Below are positions 1 through 8,395 of a DNA stretch of 42,790 bases, piece by piece; the stretch's first letter is position 1; every line of letters begins with the position of its first letter. The stretch lies in NCBI GenBank assembly GCA_027068365.1, contig JAMOTQ010000032.1:1-42790 (forward strand), given 5' to 3'. Source of the DNA: Methanocaldococcus sp. GTDB taxonomy: Archaea > AGJL01 > Methanococci > Methanococcales > Methanocaldococcaceae. Under the pieces are notes generated by a model, which saw nothing but the letters and a program-made list of their open reading frames with translations, was not told the DNA's origin and did not search any database. The position numbers and the translations under genes were made by a program.

Positions 1-57
1 TAAATCTTCAAAAGAAATAATTTTTTTTGGAATAAAATCACCAAACTGCACTCCCAT
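1..57 (-). CDS. fen: Flap endonuclease 1, N-terminal fragment cut by the window edge
   Basis: Only the first 19 codons are present, reading leftward out of the window. They translate as MGVQFGDFIPKKIISFEDL, which I recognise as the start of archaeal FEN-1, a structure-specific 5' nuclease that removes flaps during Okazaki fragment maturation and repair. The family keeps Gly2 right after the initiator Met, so the ATG at 55-57 is preferred over the in-frame ATG at 67-69, which would add MRDS. The upstream stretch to aroK holds stem-loops, described separately. The call rests on N-terminal similarity alone because the catalytic acidic residues lie outside the window. Confidence 0.85.
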   Translation of the reverse strand, partial: MGVQFGDFIPKKIISFEDL

Positions 58-418
58 GCTATCCCTCATTAATAATCTTAGCTAAAAATTATAGTGTTTT
101 TCAAAATTAATAAAATTTATTAATGAAGATTTGAATGCCCTCCAAAAAGAAGGCATTCATTAATACCTTAGTAACTGCATAAAAGATATTTATAAAAAAC
201 GGTTTAATTTTTTAAATTTCTATAAAAACTCATAAAAATAGGCAAAAGTTAAAAATTATTGGGGATACTGTTCTGCTATATCCCCAATTACTGGAAACTT
301 GAATTTCTCTAATTTAAATTCTTTAAAACCATATCAAAATGTAAAAGATTTACAATTTTGGTATTTATAATTTGTCATTAAAAATCATGATAGATTTCAA
401 AAATAAAAAAAATTAAAA
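58..418 (-). promoter_or_regulatory. Gene-free stretch between aroK and fen with two stem-loops and a possible promoter
   Basis: No credible ORF. Read on the minus strand it holds, in order: a hairpin (arms 279-288 and 258-267, 10 bp, 11-nt loop) followed by a short U-rich run, which could end aroK transcription; a TATA-like stretch at about 185-200; and a second hairpin with arms 152-159 and 132-139 (8 bp, 12-nt loop). The second hairpin can be extended by pairing 160-164 with 119-123 across an 8-nt bulge. Transcription starting about 25 nt after the TATA-like stretch would begin close to the second hairpin, giving fen a structured leader of roughly 100 nt. The pairings are visible in the sequence; their function is inferred. 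Confidence 0.45.
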
Positions 419-1267
419 TTAGTAGATAGAAGCCCCATCATTGTTTGGTTTAGTTAAAATAACCTTTCCATACATATTTAATTTCTCTTTTACCTTCTCA
501 ACATTCTCATCTTCAACTATGGCTATATAACTTGGACCTGTTCCAGACAATCCAGCTGTTATAGCTCCTGCCTCTAAGGCATCTATTGCTATGTTTGTTG
601 GAAAGTTTAAGGCAGATGCATACAAAATCCCATTTAAAAACAATGCCTTAAAGTAATTCCCATTCATAGCTTCATTAAAGGCAATCTCAACCCAATCTTT
701 TATTAATTTCATCCTATTTACATTAACATTTTTTTCTAAATTTGGAATTAAAACTAAGACATTTAAATCCTCTTTCATCTTATCTCTTTTTAAAATCTTC
801 CTCTCTATATTGTCAGTTATTGTTATTCCTCCATAATATGAGGCAGTGGCATCATCATAAGCCCCAGTAACAGTTAATTTTTCATCAAAACTTGATTTTA
901 TGCCCAAATTTAATATTAGCTCATCATCTATCCTTTCATTTAAAGCATCAAATGTTGCCAAAACTACTGCATTAGAAGTGGCTGAACTGCTACTCAAACC
1001 TGATTTTATAGGAATTTCTGTCTTTGTTTCAACATAGGCAGAGTAATTCAACCCAAAATAATCTAATGTATTTTTAACACATCTTATTATTAAATTTGGC
1101 TTAATATTTGGATTATCTAAAACTTTTCCCTCTATCTTATTTTTTCCATCATCTATTAATTTAACTCTTGCATAAACCTTTAAATCTAAACCAAAAGCTG
1201 AACCCTTACCTGTTGCTATTGCATTAATTATTGTTCCAGAAGCTAATGCATAAGCTCTCCCTTCCAT
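419..1267 (-). CDS. aroK: Archaeal shikimate kinase, GHMP type
   Basis: This cytosolic enzyme phosphorylates shikimate with ATP in the pathway to chorismate and aromatic amino acids. Archaea use a GHMP-superfamily protein rather than the bacterial P-loop AroK. The 282-residue product has the GHMP ATP-binding motif at about 89-101 ([12 protein letters not shown]) and the third family motif near 237-246 ([10 protein letters not shown]), and its length suits the family. The ATG at 1265-1267 follows an AGAGGATGAT ribosome binding site. It lies downstream of the thermonuclease gene on the same strand with a 13-nt gap, so the two are probably co-transcribed. Homoserine kinase is the main alternative in this superfamily, but the glycine/serine motif and overall sequence match archaeal shikimate kinase (MJ1440, as I recall). 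Confidence 0.9.
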   Translation of the reverse strand: MEGRAYALASGTIINAIATGKGSAFGLDLKVYARVKLIDDGKNKIEGKVLDNPNIKPNLIIRCVKNTLDYFGLNYSAYVETKTEIPIKSGLSSSSATSNAVVLATFDALNERIDDELILNLGIKSSFDEKLTVTGAYDDATASYYGGITITDNIERKILKRDKMKEDLNVLVLIPNLEKNVNVNRMKLIKDWVEIAFNEAMNGNYFKALFLNGILYASALNFPTNIAIDALEAGAITAGLSGTGPSYIAIVEDENVEKVKEKLNMYGKVILTKPNNDGASIY

Positions 1268-1280
1268 AAAATCATCCTCT

Positions 1281-1880
1281 TTAATTATTATGCCAATTCC
1301 ATAAACCTACTCTATCTTCCTTTGCCTCTTTCTCAACCTCTAAGAATTTATCTCTTAATTCAAAATCACTTATATAAACCCTCGCATAACCGTATTTTAA
1401 AAGTTCTTCATTGAAGTTTATCAAATTATTGCTATTATTTATAAAGATATAAGCTAAATACCTCCCGTATCTATCTTTTTTTGGAGCTTCTTTGTCAAAG
1501 GCAATAATAACTGTTTTATTTTCCAACTGCTTCTTTGCAAAGTATTTGGCTTTTATTCCCCATTCTTTTAAGTATGTTGTATTTGTTATTGGAGTGCCAT
1601 CTAATAAATAGTATTCATTAGGGTTATTTTTCTTGTATGTTTCTGGTGTATCAACGCCTAATAACCTAATTTTCCATAATTTTCCATTAACATTTACATA
1701 GACGGTATCTCCATCAACAACTTTAACAACCTTTCCATAATAGTGTTCATGGGTATTTACAAATGAATTATAATCACTACCATAATTAAAATTAGTTTTA
1801 TCATTTAAACAACCACATAAAGACATTGAAGCCAATACTACCAACATCAAGAATATAAAATATTTTTTTAATGTTTTCAT
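1281..1880 (-). CDS. Secreted thermonuclease-like lipoprotein (SNase domain)
   Basis: Staphylococcal-nuclease-like phosphodiesterase predicted to act outside the membrane. Residues 1-24 form a signal peptide with a positive N-terminus, a hydrophobic core and a lipobox-like LCGC (21-24), so a lipid-anchored protein is likely. The SNase domain spans about 48-196. Residues corresponding to the S. aureus nuclease active site are present: Arg72 ([11 protein letters not shown]), Asp77, Glu80 and Arg140 (DRYGRYLAY). The ATG follows a GGGAAA site. Possible roles are nucleic-acid scavenging or degradation of extracellular DNA; the sequence does not decide between them. It appears to be a catalytically complete member rather than a Tudor-SN type. 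Confidence 0.87.
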   Translation of the reverse strand: MKTLKKYFIFLMLVVLASMSLCGCLNDKTNFNYGSDYNSFVNTHEHYYGKVVKVVDGDTVYVNVNGKLWKIRLLGVDTPETYKKNNPNEYYLLDGTPITNTTYLKEWGIKAKYFAKKQLENKTVIIAFDKEAPKKDRYGRYLAYIFINNSNNLINFNEELLKYGYARVYISDFELRDKFLEVEKEAKEDRVGLWNWHNN

Positions 1881-1915
1881 AATTTCCCTTTTTTCTGATT
1901 TTTAATTAATCATTT

Positions 1916-2671
1916 TTAGAATAAGCTAAGTAATTTATAACTGGCTATAATTGATAATAAAACAATAACTCTTGTTATTTCATTTGAAGCCCCTAAAATA
2001 TCTCCATTAACCCCACCAAAATGCTTTTTAGCTATCTTAGCCATGCATAGACCAGTAATTATTGCCGTTATTATAGCAATAATAATAATTTTCCTCTCAA
2101 TCCCACTAAATATTAAAAGTAATGGAAGAGATAAAATAATTCCAATTGTTAAAAACTTTTCATCTGCCTTTTTAACGAAGTATCTTCCAGTTCCCTCAAT
2201 TAAAGGATTTCCAAAGGTTGAACAGCTCAACATTCCAAGCTTTGCACAAACCTCTACAACCAATAGATATAGGATATTAATCTCCAAAATATAAGATAAT
2301 GATATAATTGCCAATAAATTAAAAAATACTGCAAAAACTACTCCTCCACAACCAATATACCTATCTTTCATAGCCATTAATTTCTTTTTCTTATCTCCAA
2401 CAGCCATCCATCCATCTCCAAAGTCAATTAAGCCATCTATATGATGAAAGCCGTTTAAATATTCAACAAAAAATAAAATTAAAACAGCAGATAGAAGATT
2501 AGGAAACAAAAAACTAAAAATGTAGCCAATTAATAAACTAAAAATTCCAAACACATAACCAATTAAAATAATCAAGTAAAAATGGTTGGCAATGTTTTCA
2601 AAATCAAAATCTTCCACATATATTGGAATCCTCGTAAAAAATGATAACAGTGCTTTAAATTCCTTAAACAT
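1916..2671 (-). CDS. cobS: Adenosylcobinamide-GDP ribazoletransferase (cobalamin synthase)
   Basis: Integral membrane enzyme that joins adenosylcobinamide-GDP to alpha-ribazole, the last assembly step of cobamides. A methanogen needs corrinoids for the methyl-H4MPT:coenzyme M methyltransferase. The 251-residue protein has several hydrophobic segments and the CobS signature around 91-107 ([17 protein letters not shown]), an acidic, presumably Mg-binding motif, followed by [10 protein letters not shown]. Length is typical. The ATG follows GGGGAT. It lies between the HAD phosphatase and thermonuclease genes on the same strand with short gaps, but neither neighbour is an obvious cobamide gene. 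Confidence 0.93.
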   Translation of the reverse strand: MFKEFKALLSFFTRIPIYVEDFDFENIANHFYLIILIGYVFGIFSLLIGYIFSFLFPNLLSAVLILFFVEYLNGFHHIDGLIDFGDGWMAVGDKKKKLMAMKDRYIGCGGVVFAVFFNLLAIISLSYILEINILYLLVVEVCAKLGMLSCSTFGNPLIEGTGRYFVKKADEKFLTIGIILSLPLLLIFSGIERKIIIIAIITAIITGLCMAKIAKKHFGGVNGDILGASNEITRVIVLLSIIASYKLLSLF

Positions 2672-2697
2672 TGGTTATCCCCAAAAAATTTTATATT

Positions 2698-3384
2698 TTA
2701 GTTCTTTTTTAATTCTTTAACAATATCTACAAGCTCTTGAAGAGAGTTTATTGTATAATCACTATATCCATCATCTTCCATATATTTATATTTTCCCTTT
2801 AATATCCTAACTGTTATCATTCCCAATTCCTTGGCTGGTTTTATGTCCTTATCAACCCTATCCCCAACATAAATAGTTTCTTCTGCCTTTAAGCCCATTC
2901 TCTTTAATCCATATTTAAAAAACTCTAAGTGAGGTTTTCCTAAACCAAATTCTTCCGAGGTTATGACATCATCAAAGAATGGATGAATTCCCAACCTAAT
3001 AAGTTTTTCCCATTGTTTTATGGTCAATCCATCAGTTACAACTCCCAACTTTAACCCCATTGCTTTAAGCTCCATCAATGTCTTTATTGTATGTGGGTAA
3101 GGTCTTAATAAAGCAACTTTAACATTGTGGTAGGTTATAATTCCAGTTGTTATTATTTTAGGGTCATATTTTCCTAAAACTGCCTTAACTAAATCATCAA
3201 AGTGCTTTCCATAATTTGAACCTTTGTCCTTAATAATTTTGTTTAATATGTCCATTGCCTCATCAAAATTTATATTTAAACCGGCATCTATCATTGATTT
3301 AACTGCCTCTCTTCTTGCAATCTCAACGAATTCTGATGAGTTATATAAAGTATCGTCTAAATCAAATAAAATTCCCTTTATCAT
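2698..3384 (-). CDS. HAD-superfamily phosphatase (glyceraldehyde-3-phosphate phosphatase-like)
   Basis: Haloacid-dehalogenase-fold hydrolase of 228 residues. Motif I is FDLDDTLY (7-14), with nucleophile Asp8 and acid/base Asp10. Motif II is VVTDG near 115, the motif III lysine lies in GLGKPHLEFF, and motif IV is VGDRVDKDI. A helical cap follows motif I. I recall the M. jannaschii counterpart (MJ1437) being reported active on glyceraldehyde 3-phosphate in vitro; the physiological substrate remains uncertain. The ATG follows GGGAAT. Its gap to cobS is 26 nt, so an operon is plausible, but no direct role in cobamide synthesis is evident. Confidence 0.85.
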   Translation of the reverse strand: MIKGILFDLDDTLYNSSEFVEIARREAVKSMIDAGLNINFDEAMDILNKIIKDKGSNYGKHFDDLVKAVLGKYDPKIITTGIITYHNVKVALLRPYPHTIKTLMELKAMGLKLGVVTDGLTIKQWEKLIRLGIHPFFDDVITSEEFGLGKPHLEFFKYGLKRMGLKAEETIYVGDRVDKDIKPAKELGMITVRILKGKYKYMEDDGYSDYTINSLQELVDIVKELKKN

Positions 3385-3438
3385 ATTTTATTCCCTTTTT
3401 TGGATTTTTAAAGTTAAATCCAGTAAAAATTTTATATT

Positions 3439-3723
3439 TTATGCTCTTTTTACCTTCTCTTTAACCATCTGGAACAATCCAACAAAATCGTCATCCTCAT
3501 TAACTGGAACAACTATTAAACCTAATTTTTTATGCCTCTCTATCCAGCCCTCATCATAAGCAGGGACTTCTATCTTTATCGGTTCATCTGTTGGATTCCC
3601 AACTATAACGTTTCTGTATGGAAATGGTTTTACTTCACCGTCATCTTCATAAGGAAAAATCGTTTCTCTAATATAACCCCCCAAAGCCATTGTCATTCTT
3701 GGCAATAAAACCATCTTTGGCAT
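3439..3723 (-). CDS. Small conserved methanogen protein resembling EhbP
   Basis: A 94-residue soluble protein starting MPKMVLLPRM and containing GGYIRETIFPYEDDGEVKPF and NVIVGNPTDEPIKIEVP. I associate this pattern with subunit P of the energy-converting hydrogenase Ehb (PF10622), which is often encoded away from the main ehb operon, but I cannot confirm it here. The open frame extends 12 nt upstream to GTG codons. The ATG at 3721-3723 is preferred because a GGTG site lies 8 to 5 nt before it. No signal peptide, membrane segment or cysteine motif is present. If correct, it would link to low-potential ferredoxin supply for carbon assimilation. Confidence 0.7.
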   Translation of the reverse strand: MPKMVLLPRMTMALGGYIRETIFPYEDDGEVKPFPYRNVIVGNPTDEPIKIEVPAYDEGWIERHKKLGLIVVPVNEDDDFVGLFQMVKEKVKRA

Positions 3724-3936
3724 TTTATACACCACGTTTATATTATTAGAAATTAATAGTTTCCTTCTAAATTTAAACTTAACTGAAAATAGTTTTTAAA
3801 TATTTAGCATCTATGAAAATAAATGCAAATATATAGATTTATATATACATATAACGCATAATAAAATAAGCATAATAAATAAGTAAAAATTAATTAATTG
3901 AAAAATGAAGGATAATAAAAAAAGATAAAAGGAAAT
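3724..3936 (-). promoter_or_regulatory. AT-rich leader and promoter region of the EhbP-like gene
   Basis: This stretch separates hfq from the EhbP-like gene, both on the minus strand. Around 3828-3855 it has an alternating T/A tract typical of archaeal TATA elements (such as TATATATAAA on the minus strand), and a second AT-rich candidate lies near 3797-3812. No ORF, strong hairpin or RNA gene was seen. A separate promoter for the EhbP-like gene is likely, with an untranslated leader of perhaps 50-90 nt. Confidence 0.35.
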
Positions 3937-4152
<216 letters not shown>

Positions 4153-4197
4153 CTACTCCACCTTTTAATATCTTATGAATATCAACCCTTATAATTC

Positions 4198-4851
4198 TCA
4201 ATCACATATATATACTTTTTTAATTGGACAGTTATCGCATAATGGATTTTTCCTACAAAACCTTTTACAGTGTTCCACTATTAATGCGTGATATTCTTTG
4301 TATATTTCCAAATCTTTTGGTAGAGATTTTTCAAATATTTCCTTAATTTCATCATATTTAGCTTTTTCGCTAATTACTCCCAACCTACTAAACATTCTTT
4401 TAGTATATGAATCAACAACAAAACTCTCTCTATCCAACGCATACAATAAAATACTATCAGCAGTTTCCTTACCAACTCCATTTATTGATAAAAGCTCACT
4501 CCTCAATGTCAAAGTGTCTTTATCTGACTTAGCCATCTTTTCCGTGTTTCCATACTTTTCTACAATAAATTTGGTTACATTTTTTAGACGCTTAGCTTTT
4601 AAATTATAAAATCCAGCTGGTTTTATAAGTTCTTTTAATTTGTTTTCATCAATGTTTAATATTTTTCTCTCATCTATCAAATTTTTATTTTTTAGATTAT
4701 TAATTGCCCTTTCTACATTTTTCCAACTTGTATTTTGAGTTAAAATTGCTCCAACAACAACCTCATACCTTGTTTCAGCAGGCCACCAATTCTGTTTCCC
4801 ATAATGGTTTAATAAAATTTTATAAATGTTGTATATTATATTATCTTCCAT
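4198..4851 (-). CDS. HhH-GPD base-excision DNA glycosylase (EndoIII-like)
   Basis: DNA glycosylase of 217 residues. The helix-hairpin-helix is at 120-131 (LLSINGVGKETA), the catalytic aspartate is Asp147 (VVDSYTKR), and a C-terminal cysteine cluster (Cys199, 205, 208, 216, plus Cys195) should hold a [4Fe-4S] centre with slightly unusual spacing (x5, x2, x7). The position of the E. coli Nth lyase lysine (Lys120) is Glu129 here, so a monofunctional glycosylase without beta-lyase activity is expected. I recall the M. jannaschii counterpart (MJ1434) being described as a novel uracil-DNA glycosylase. The ATG follows GGGATAAA. The first 11 nt overlap the upstream membrane-protein gene, implying translational coupling. 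Confidence 0.87.
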   Translation of the reverse strand: MEDNIIYNIYKILLNHYGKQNWWPAETRYEVVVGAILTQNTSWKNVERAINNLKNKNLIDERKILNIDENKLKELIKPAGFYNLKAKRLKNVTKFIVEKYGNTEKMAKSDKDTLTLRSELLSINGVGKETADSILLYALDRESFVVDSYTKRMFSRLGVISEKAKYDEIKEIFEKSLPKDLEIYKEYHALIVEHCKRFCRKNPLCDNCPIKKVYICD

Positions 4852-5587
4852 TTTTATCCCTTATTATCACAGATTTTTTATCAAATGGATTAACTCTCAA
4901 ACATAAAGAGTAGAGGTAAGGATAGTTGTCTTTTAAGTGCATTAAGTAGTTTAACCATTGAATAATTAATAATCTATAAACCCTAATAATATCATTCTTT
5001 AAATGCTCTAAATCACTTTTTGGGAGATTTTTTAAGTCATCCCTTCTATGAAGTTCATCGGCTAAATGAAATACTGCCAAAAGCAATTCAGTAAAGCTTT
5101 CGTGCTCCAATAGCAGAGGATTTTCCATTAATCTCAAAAGAAAATTCCTGTTTTTTTCCAATAAATCTTTAAGTTTATGTAAATTAATCTTTTCTATATC
5201 TATGTTGAAATTATGATTTATTAATAATTTTTTTGTTTCTTCATAAGTTTTATTGTCCCAATCATCCGATATTTTTAAGTAATTCCTTATATCTCCAACG
5301 TCTCCTTCTAAAATTATTTTTAATAATTCCTCTCCAACACTATTAAAAAAAGAACCAACGACCATATTTAATTTTTCTAATCTCTTTTTCTTTTCTTTAT
5401 ACTCTAAAATCCTTTCAATAATTAAACTTACACACAGCACTTCAATAGGAACGAATGCCAAATGAAGTAAAAAATAACTTAATATATGCTCATAGTCCCC
5501 AAAAATAACAAAATGTATAGAATATATTAGTAGAGATAATAAAATTAATATTATTCCAATAATAATTATATATCTCTTTTCATCCAT
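4841..5587 (-). CDS. Uncharacterised two-helix membrane protein
   Basis: The family is not recognised. The 248-residue product starts with two membrane segments (about 7-30 and 38-60), followed by a charged, mostly helical cytosolic region (EYKEKKKRLEKLN onward) that contains leucine-rich amphipathic stretches. It may be a membrane-anchored adaptor. Its ribosome binding site (GGGAT) sits in the last codons of the PUA-domain gene upstream, and its 3' end overlaps the glycosylase start by 11 nt, so the three genes form a tight translational unit. No catalytic motif was found. Confidence 0.8.
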   Translation of the reverse strand: MDEKRYIIIIGIILILLSLLIYSIHFVIFGDYEHILSYFLLHLAFVPIEVLCVSLIIERILEYKEKKKRLEKLNMVVGSFFNSVGEELLKIILEGDVGDIRNYLKISDDWDNKTYEETKKLLINHNFNIDIEKINLHKLKDLLEKNRNFLLRLMENPLLLEHESFTELLLAVFHLADELHRRDDLKNLPKSDLEHLKNDIIRVYRLLIIQWLNYLMHLKDNYPYLYSLCLRVNPFDKKSVIIRDKNGR

Positions 5588-5588
5588 T

Positions 5589-6077
5589 TTATCCCTTAAA
5601 GTTCCAGAGCTTATCCCCTACATAGTGTATATTTTCAACTGCTTTCCCCTTATCTTCCTCTTTCATCTCTTTTCCACTCATTAATGCAATTCCAATACAT
5701 ATTGGTTTTTTGTGGTTTTCATCTACAACAAAAACAACATCTCCCTCATTAATGTTTTCATCCGCATCTACAATTCCCGGAGCCATTACATCAGCTCCCT
5801 TTATTAAGAATTTTATTGCCCCCATATCAACAACAACTAAATTTTTATCTGGGAGTTTTTTCAACAACAATCTTAATGTTGGAATTACTTTATCATCTTT
5901 TTTAAATGCAATTGGCTCTTTATCAACCAATATTATTTCAAAATCGTCAGCTATGGCTATTTCTACATTACCCTTTTTTGGAATTATTTCATCAACATCT
6001 CCAAAAAATTCCTTTAATTCATTTTTTATTTTTTTAATGTCCTTTTTGCTTAAAAAATATCTCCTTCTTATCTCCAA
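5589..6077 (-). CDS. MCT-1-like PUA-domain RNA-binding protein
   Basis: A 162-residue protein with an N-terminal pre-PUA domain (1-75, RRRYFLSKKDIKKIKNEL) and a C-terminal PUA domain (about 79-156, VVVDMGAIKFLIKGADVMAP then GIVDADENINEGDVV). This architecture matches archaeal relatives of eukaryotic MCTS1, which acts in ribosome recycling and re-initiation, so an RNA- or ribosome-associated role is likely. Translation starts at TTG (6075-6077) after a GGTGG site; no in-frame ATG would preserve the conserved N-terminus. An archaeosine-transglycosylase PUA fragment is the alternative, but the catalytic domain is absent. Confidence 0.85.
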   Translation of the reverse strand: MEIRRRYFLSKKDIKKIKNELKEFFGDVDEIIPKKGNVEIAIADDFEIILVDKEPIAFKKDDKVIPTLRLLLKKLPDKNLVVVDMGAIKFLIKGADVMAPGIVDADENINEGDVVFVVDENHKKPICIGIALMSGKEMKEEDKGKAVENIHYVGDKLWNFKG

Positions 6078-6134
6078 ATTACCACCTTCGTAATAAGTTT
6101 AAAAACATAAATTAACATTTTTATATTTTCCTCC

Positions 6135-6518
6135 TTATTTTAACTCGTTTATAATCTCTTTAACTTTTCTTAAAAACTCCTCAGCATATACGATACATAT
6201 TTCTGCTTTTTTCTTATCAATATCAAATGTAGAACCATAATCTGCTTCCTGTCTTAAATCAAATACATATTTGTAATATTGTGCATAATTATTATCTAAT
6301 ATCCCAGTTTTTATAAATTCTAAACCAAGTATTTTTAAAATTCCTCTATGTTTTTTAGGATTTAGCCCTTTACTTAACAGTAATGCTTTTGCAGAATGAA
6401 ACATTGAGTAGTAAGCTCTCGATATCGCTCCGATATAATGTTCATTTTCAAATAAAATTTTTGCTTCATCTAAACTCTCTTCTGCCAATAATATTTGAAG
6501 GTCTATTTCTTTATCCAA
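6135..6518 (-). CDS. HEPN-domain protein, likely toxin of a HEPN/MNT pair
   Basis: An all-alpha 127-residue protein of the HEPN family (PF05168 type). The SRAYYSMFHSAKALL segment carries Arg34 and His41 (R-x6-H), and DLRQEADYG is typical of the C-terminal half. HEPN proteins of such pairs are often RNases whose activity is blocked by the partner nucleotidyltransferase, which can AMPylate them. Translation begins at TTG (6516-6518) after GGGGGT, and the start overlaps the end of the MNT gene by 8 nt, so the two are coupled. A non-catalytic HEPN cannot be excluded, because the R-x6-H is not in the place typical of HepT. Confidence 0.85.
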   Translation of the reverse strand: MDKEIDLQILLAEESLDEAKILFENEHYIGAISRAYYSMFHSAKALLLSKGLNPKKHRGILKILGLEFIKTGILDNNYAQYYKYVFDLRQEADYGSTFDIDKKKAEICIVYAEEFLRKVKEIINELK

Positions 6519-6819
6519 TTATAACCCCCTCTTTTAGGACATTTTTATAGAATGAAAAATTTTTATATCTTTTAAACTCCTCCTCAGTTTTTACTATCGC
6601 AGATATAACTTCCCCATATTTTAGGAGTATTTCAGCACTTAAAAAAGAAACATCCCTCTGCGGAACATTCCCAATAATTAAAATGTCTATATCACTCTCT
6701 TCATTATAATCCCCTCTTGCATAACTACCAAATAATATAATCTTCTTAATCTTATCTTTATACTTATCTTTCAATGCTTTAACAAACTCATTTAAAGCCA
6801 ATTTTTTTGTATCTTCCAT
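6511..6819 (-). CDS. MNT-type minimal nucleotidyltransferase, likely antitoxin
   Basis: A 102-residue polymerase-beta-fold nucleotidyltransferase with GSYARGD (31-37) and the metal-binding pair in SDIDILI (Asp43, Asp45). The usual third acidic residue is not seen: the strand reads GEVISAIVKTEEEF, as in many small archaeal MNTs. The ATG at 6817-6819 is chosen because GGGGATG lies just before it; the open frame extends upstream to 6831, overlapping nothing conserved. It follows the cofH stop directly and overlaps the HEPN gene, so it probably forms a two-gene toxin-antitoxin unit inserted in a housekeeping operon. Confidence 0.87.
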   Translation of the reverse strand: MEDTKKLALNEFVKALKDKYKDKIKKIILFGSYARGDYNEESDIDILIIGNVPQRDVSFLSAEILLKYGEVISAIVKTEEEFKRYKNFSFYKNVLKEGVIIG

Positions 6820-6831
6820 AAACATCCCCAT

Positions 6832-7911
6832 TTAATCCAAAATTTTATACAAAGTAGTTCTCTCCTTAGGAATTAATCCAACTCTCTTAATCATATCTCT
6901 AATTTCTTCAACGCTCATATAAACCCCATGCTCAGCCCCTGCACTTCTTGATATATTTTCCTCTATCAAAGTGCCTCCAACATCATTAGCCCCACATCTC
7001 AAAGCAACTTGAACCATCTTTTTCCCTAATTTAACCCAAGATGCCTGGATATTTTTTATCAACCCTCTAAATATTATCCTACTAACAGCAAAAACCTTCA
7101 AATCTTCAATACCAGTAGCTCCTGCTCTTGCTCTCCCCTCTCTATAAATTGGGGCAAATCTATGCATAAATGAAAGAGGGACAAATTCAGTAAAGCCGTT
7201 TGTCTCTTGCTGAATCTCTTTGATTATGAAGAGATGATTTACCCAGTGTTTGTAGTTATCAATATGTCCATACATCATAGTTGCAGTTGTAGGAATGCCT
7301 AATTTATGAGCTTCTTTAATTATATAAATCCATTCTTTTGTTTTTATTTTGTTTGGGCATAACTCAGCTCTAATTTCATCATCTAAAATCTCCGCCGCAG
7401 TTCCTGGCATGCTGTTTAAACCACTTTCCTTTAATATTTTCAACGCCTCTTTAATATCTAAGCCGGCATTTTCAGCTCCAAAATAAACCTCCATTGGTGA
7501 AAATGCGTGTATATGTATATCTCCATAAGGTTTTGTTGCCTCATGAACTGCCTTTAAAATCTCCGCCTGATAATAAGTGTCTATCTTTGGATGTAATCCA
7601 CCTTGAATACAAACCTCGGTGCAACCAAATTTTTTTGCCTCCACAGCCCTTTTAGCAATCTCATCTATATCCAAAAAATAAGCATGTTTGTCATTTTCAT
7701 TTACCCTAAAAGCACAAAATTTGCAGTTTCCAATGCAAATGTTTGTGAAGTTTATGTTTCTATTTACAACATAAGTAACTATATCTCCAACCTCCTCCTT
7801 CCTCAAACTGTCAGCAAATTTAAACAACTCAAATATATTTTCATTATCTTCAAATAACTCTAACGCCTCTTTTTTTGATATTTCCCTTTCTTTAAATTTT
7901 TCCAAGTCCAT
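6832..7911 (-). CDS. cofH: FO synthase subunit 2 (CofH, radical SAM)
   Basis: CofH transfers the 4-hydroxybenzyl part of tyrosine to 5-amino-6-ribitylaminouracil. With CofG it builds the deazaflavin FO, precursor of coenzyme F420. The 359-residue protein has the radical-SAM cluster motif C59-x3-C63-x2-C66 (CIGNCKFC) and HIHAFSPMEV and GTAAEILDDE blocks typical of CofH/MqnC-like enzymes. Length is normal. The ATG follows GTGAAATT, 4 nt after the hisI stop, so hisI and cofH are co-transcribed. CofG is not in the window. F420 is the main hydride carrier for mch-pathway partners such as mtd and mer. Confidence 0.95.
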   Translation of the reverse strand: MDLEKFKEREISKKEALELFEDNENIFELFKFADSLRKEEVGDIVTYVVNRNINFTNICIGNCKFCAFRVNENDKHAYFLDIDEIAKRAVEAKKFGCTEVCIQGGLHPKIDTYYQAEILKAVHEATKPYGDIHIHAFSPMEVYFGAENAGLDIKEALKILKESGLNSMPGTAAEILDDEIRAELCPNKIKTKEWIYIIKEAHKLGIPTTATMMYGHIDNYKHWVNHLFIIKEIQQETNGFTEFVPLSFMHRFAPIYREGRARAGATGIEDLKVFAVSRIIFRGLIKNIQASWVKLGKKMVQVALRCGANDVGGTLIEENISRSAGAEHGVYMSVEEIRDMIKRVGLIPKERTTLYKILD

Positions 7912-7915
7912 AATT

Positions 7916-8305
7916 TCACTTTTTATTGTTTTTATAATACTCCTCGGTTATTTTTAATTCTCCATCTTCTATTTTGTAATGGAAGCAAGAATAATAACCC
8001 TCATGACATGCTACCCCTTTCTGCTCAACTATGAATAATAAGGCATCTCCATCACAGTCCCTATAAAATGTTATTAATTTTTGGACATTACTACTTTCTT
8101 CCCCTTTTTTCCATAATTTTTTCCTACTTGTTGAATAATAGTGCATGTATCCTGTTTTTAATGTTTCTTTTAATGCCTCTTCATTCATAAACGCAACCAT
8201 TAATACATTTTTATTTTTATCACATGTTATTGCTAAAATCAACTTTTCCCCTTCTATATTTCTGAATTTTAAATTTAGTTTTTTTATTGTTTCCTCCACC
8301 TCCAT
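7916..8305 (-). CDS. hisI: Phosphoribosyl-AMP cyclohydrolase
   Basis: HisI opens the adenine ring of phosphoribosyl-AMP in the third step of histidine synthesis. It is cytosolic and requires Zn and Mg. Metal-binding motifs are visible: CDGDALLF (Mg-binding aspartates) and the Zn cysteines in [12 protein letters not shown]. The product is 129 residues from the ATG at 8303-8305, which follows GGTGGTTTC; the open frame extends 21 nt further but lacks a comparable site. It is the monofunctional type without the HisE domain. It is followed closely by cofH. Confidence 0.94.
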   Translation of the reverse strand: MEVEETIKKLNLKFRNIEGEKLILAITCDKNKNVLMVAFMNEEALKETLKTGYMHYYSTSRKKLWKKGEESSNVQKLITFYRDCDGDALLFIVEQKGVACHEGYYSCFHYKIEDGELKITEEYYKNNKK

Positions 8306-8395
8306 GAAACCACCACAAAATATCATTTAAGAATATAAAATTTTAAAGATAAAAAACACAAAAGATAATAAATAATCCATATAAATTAATAAAAA

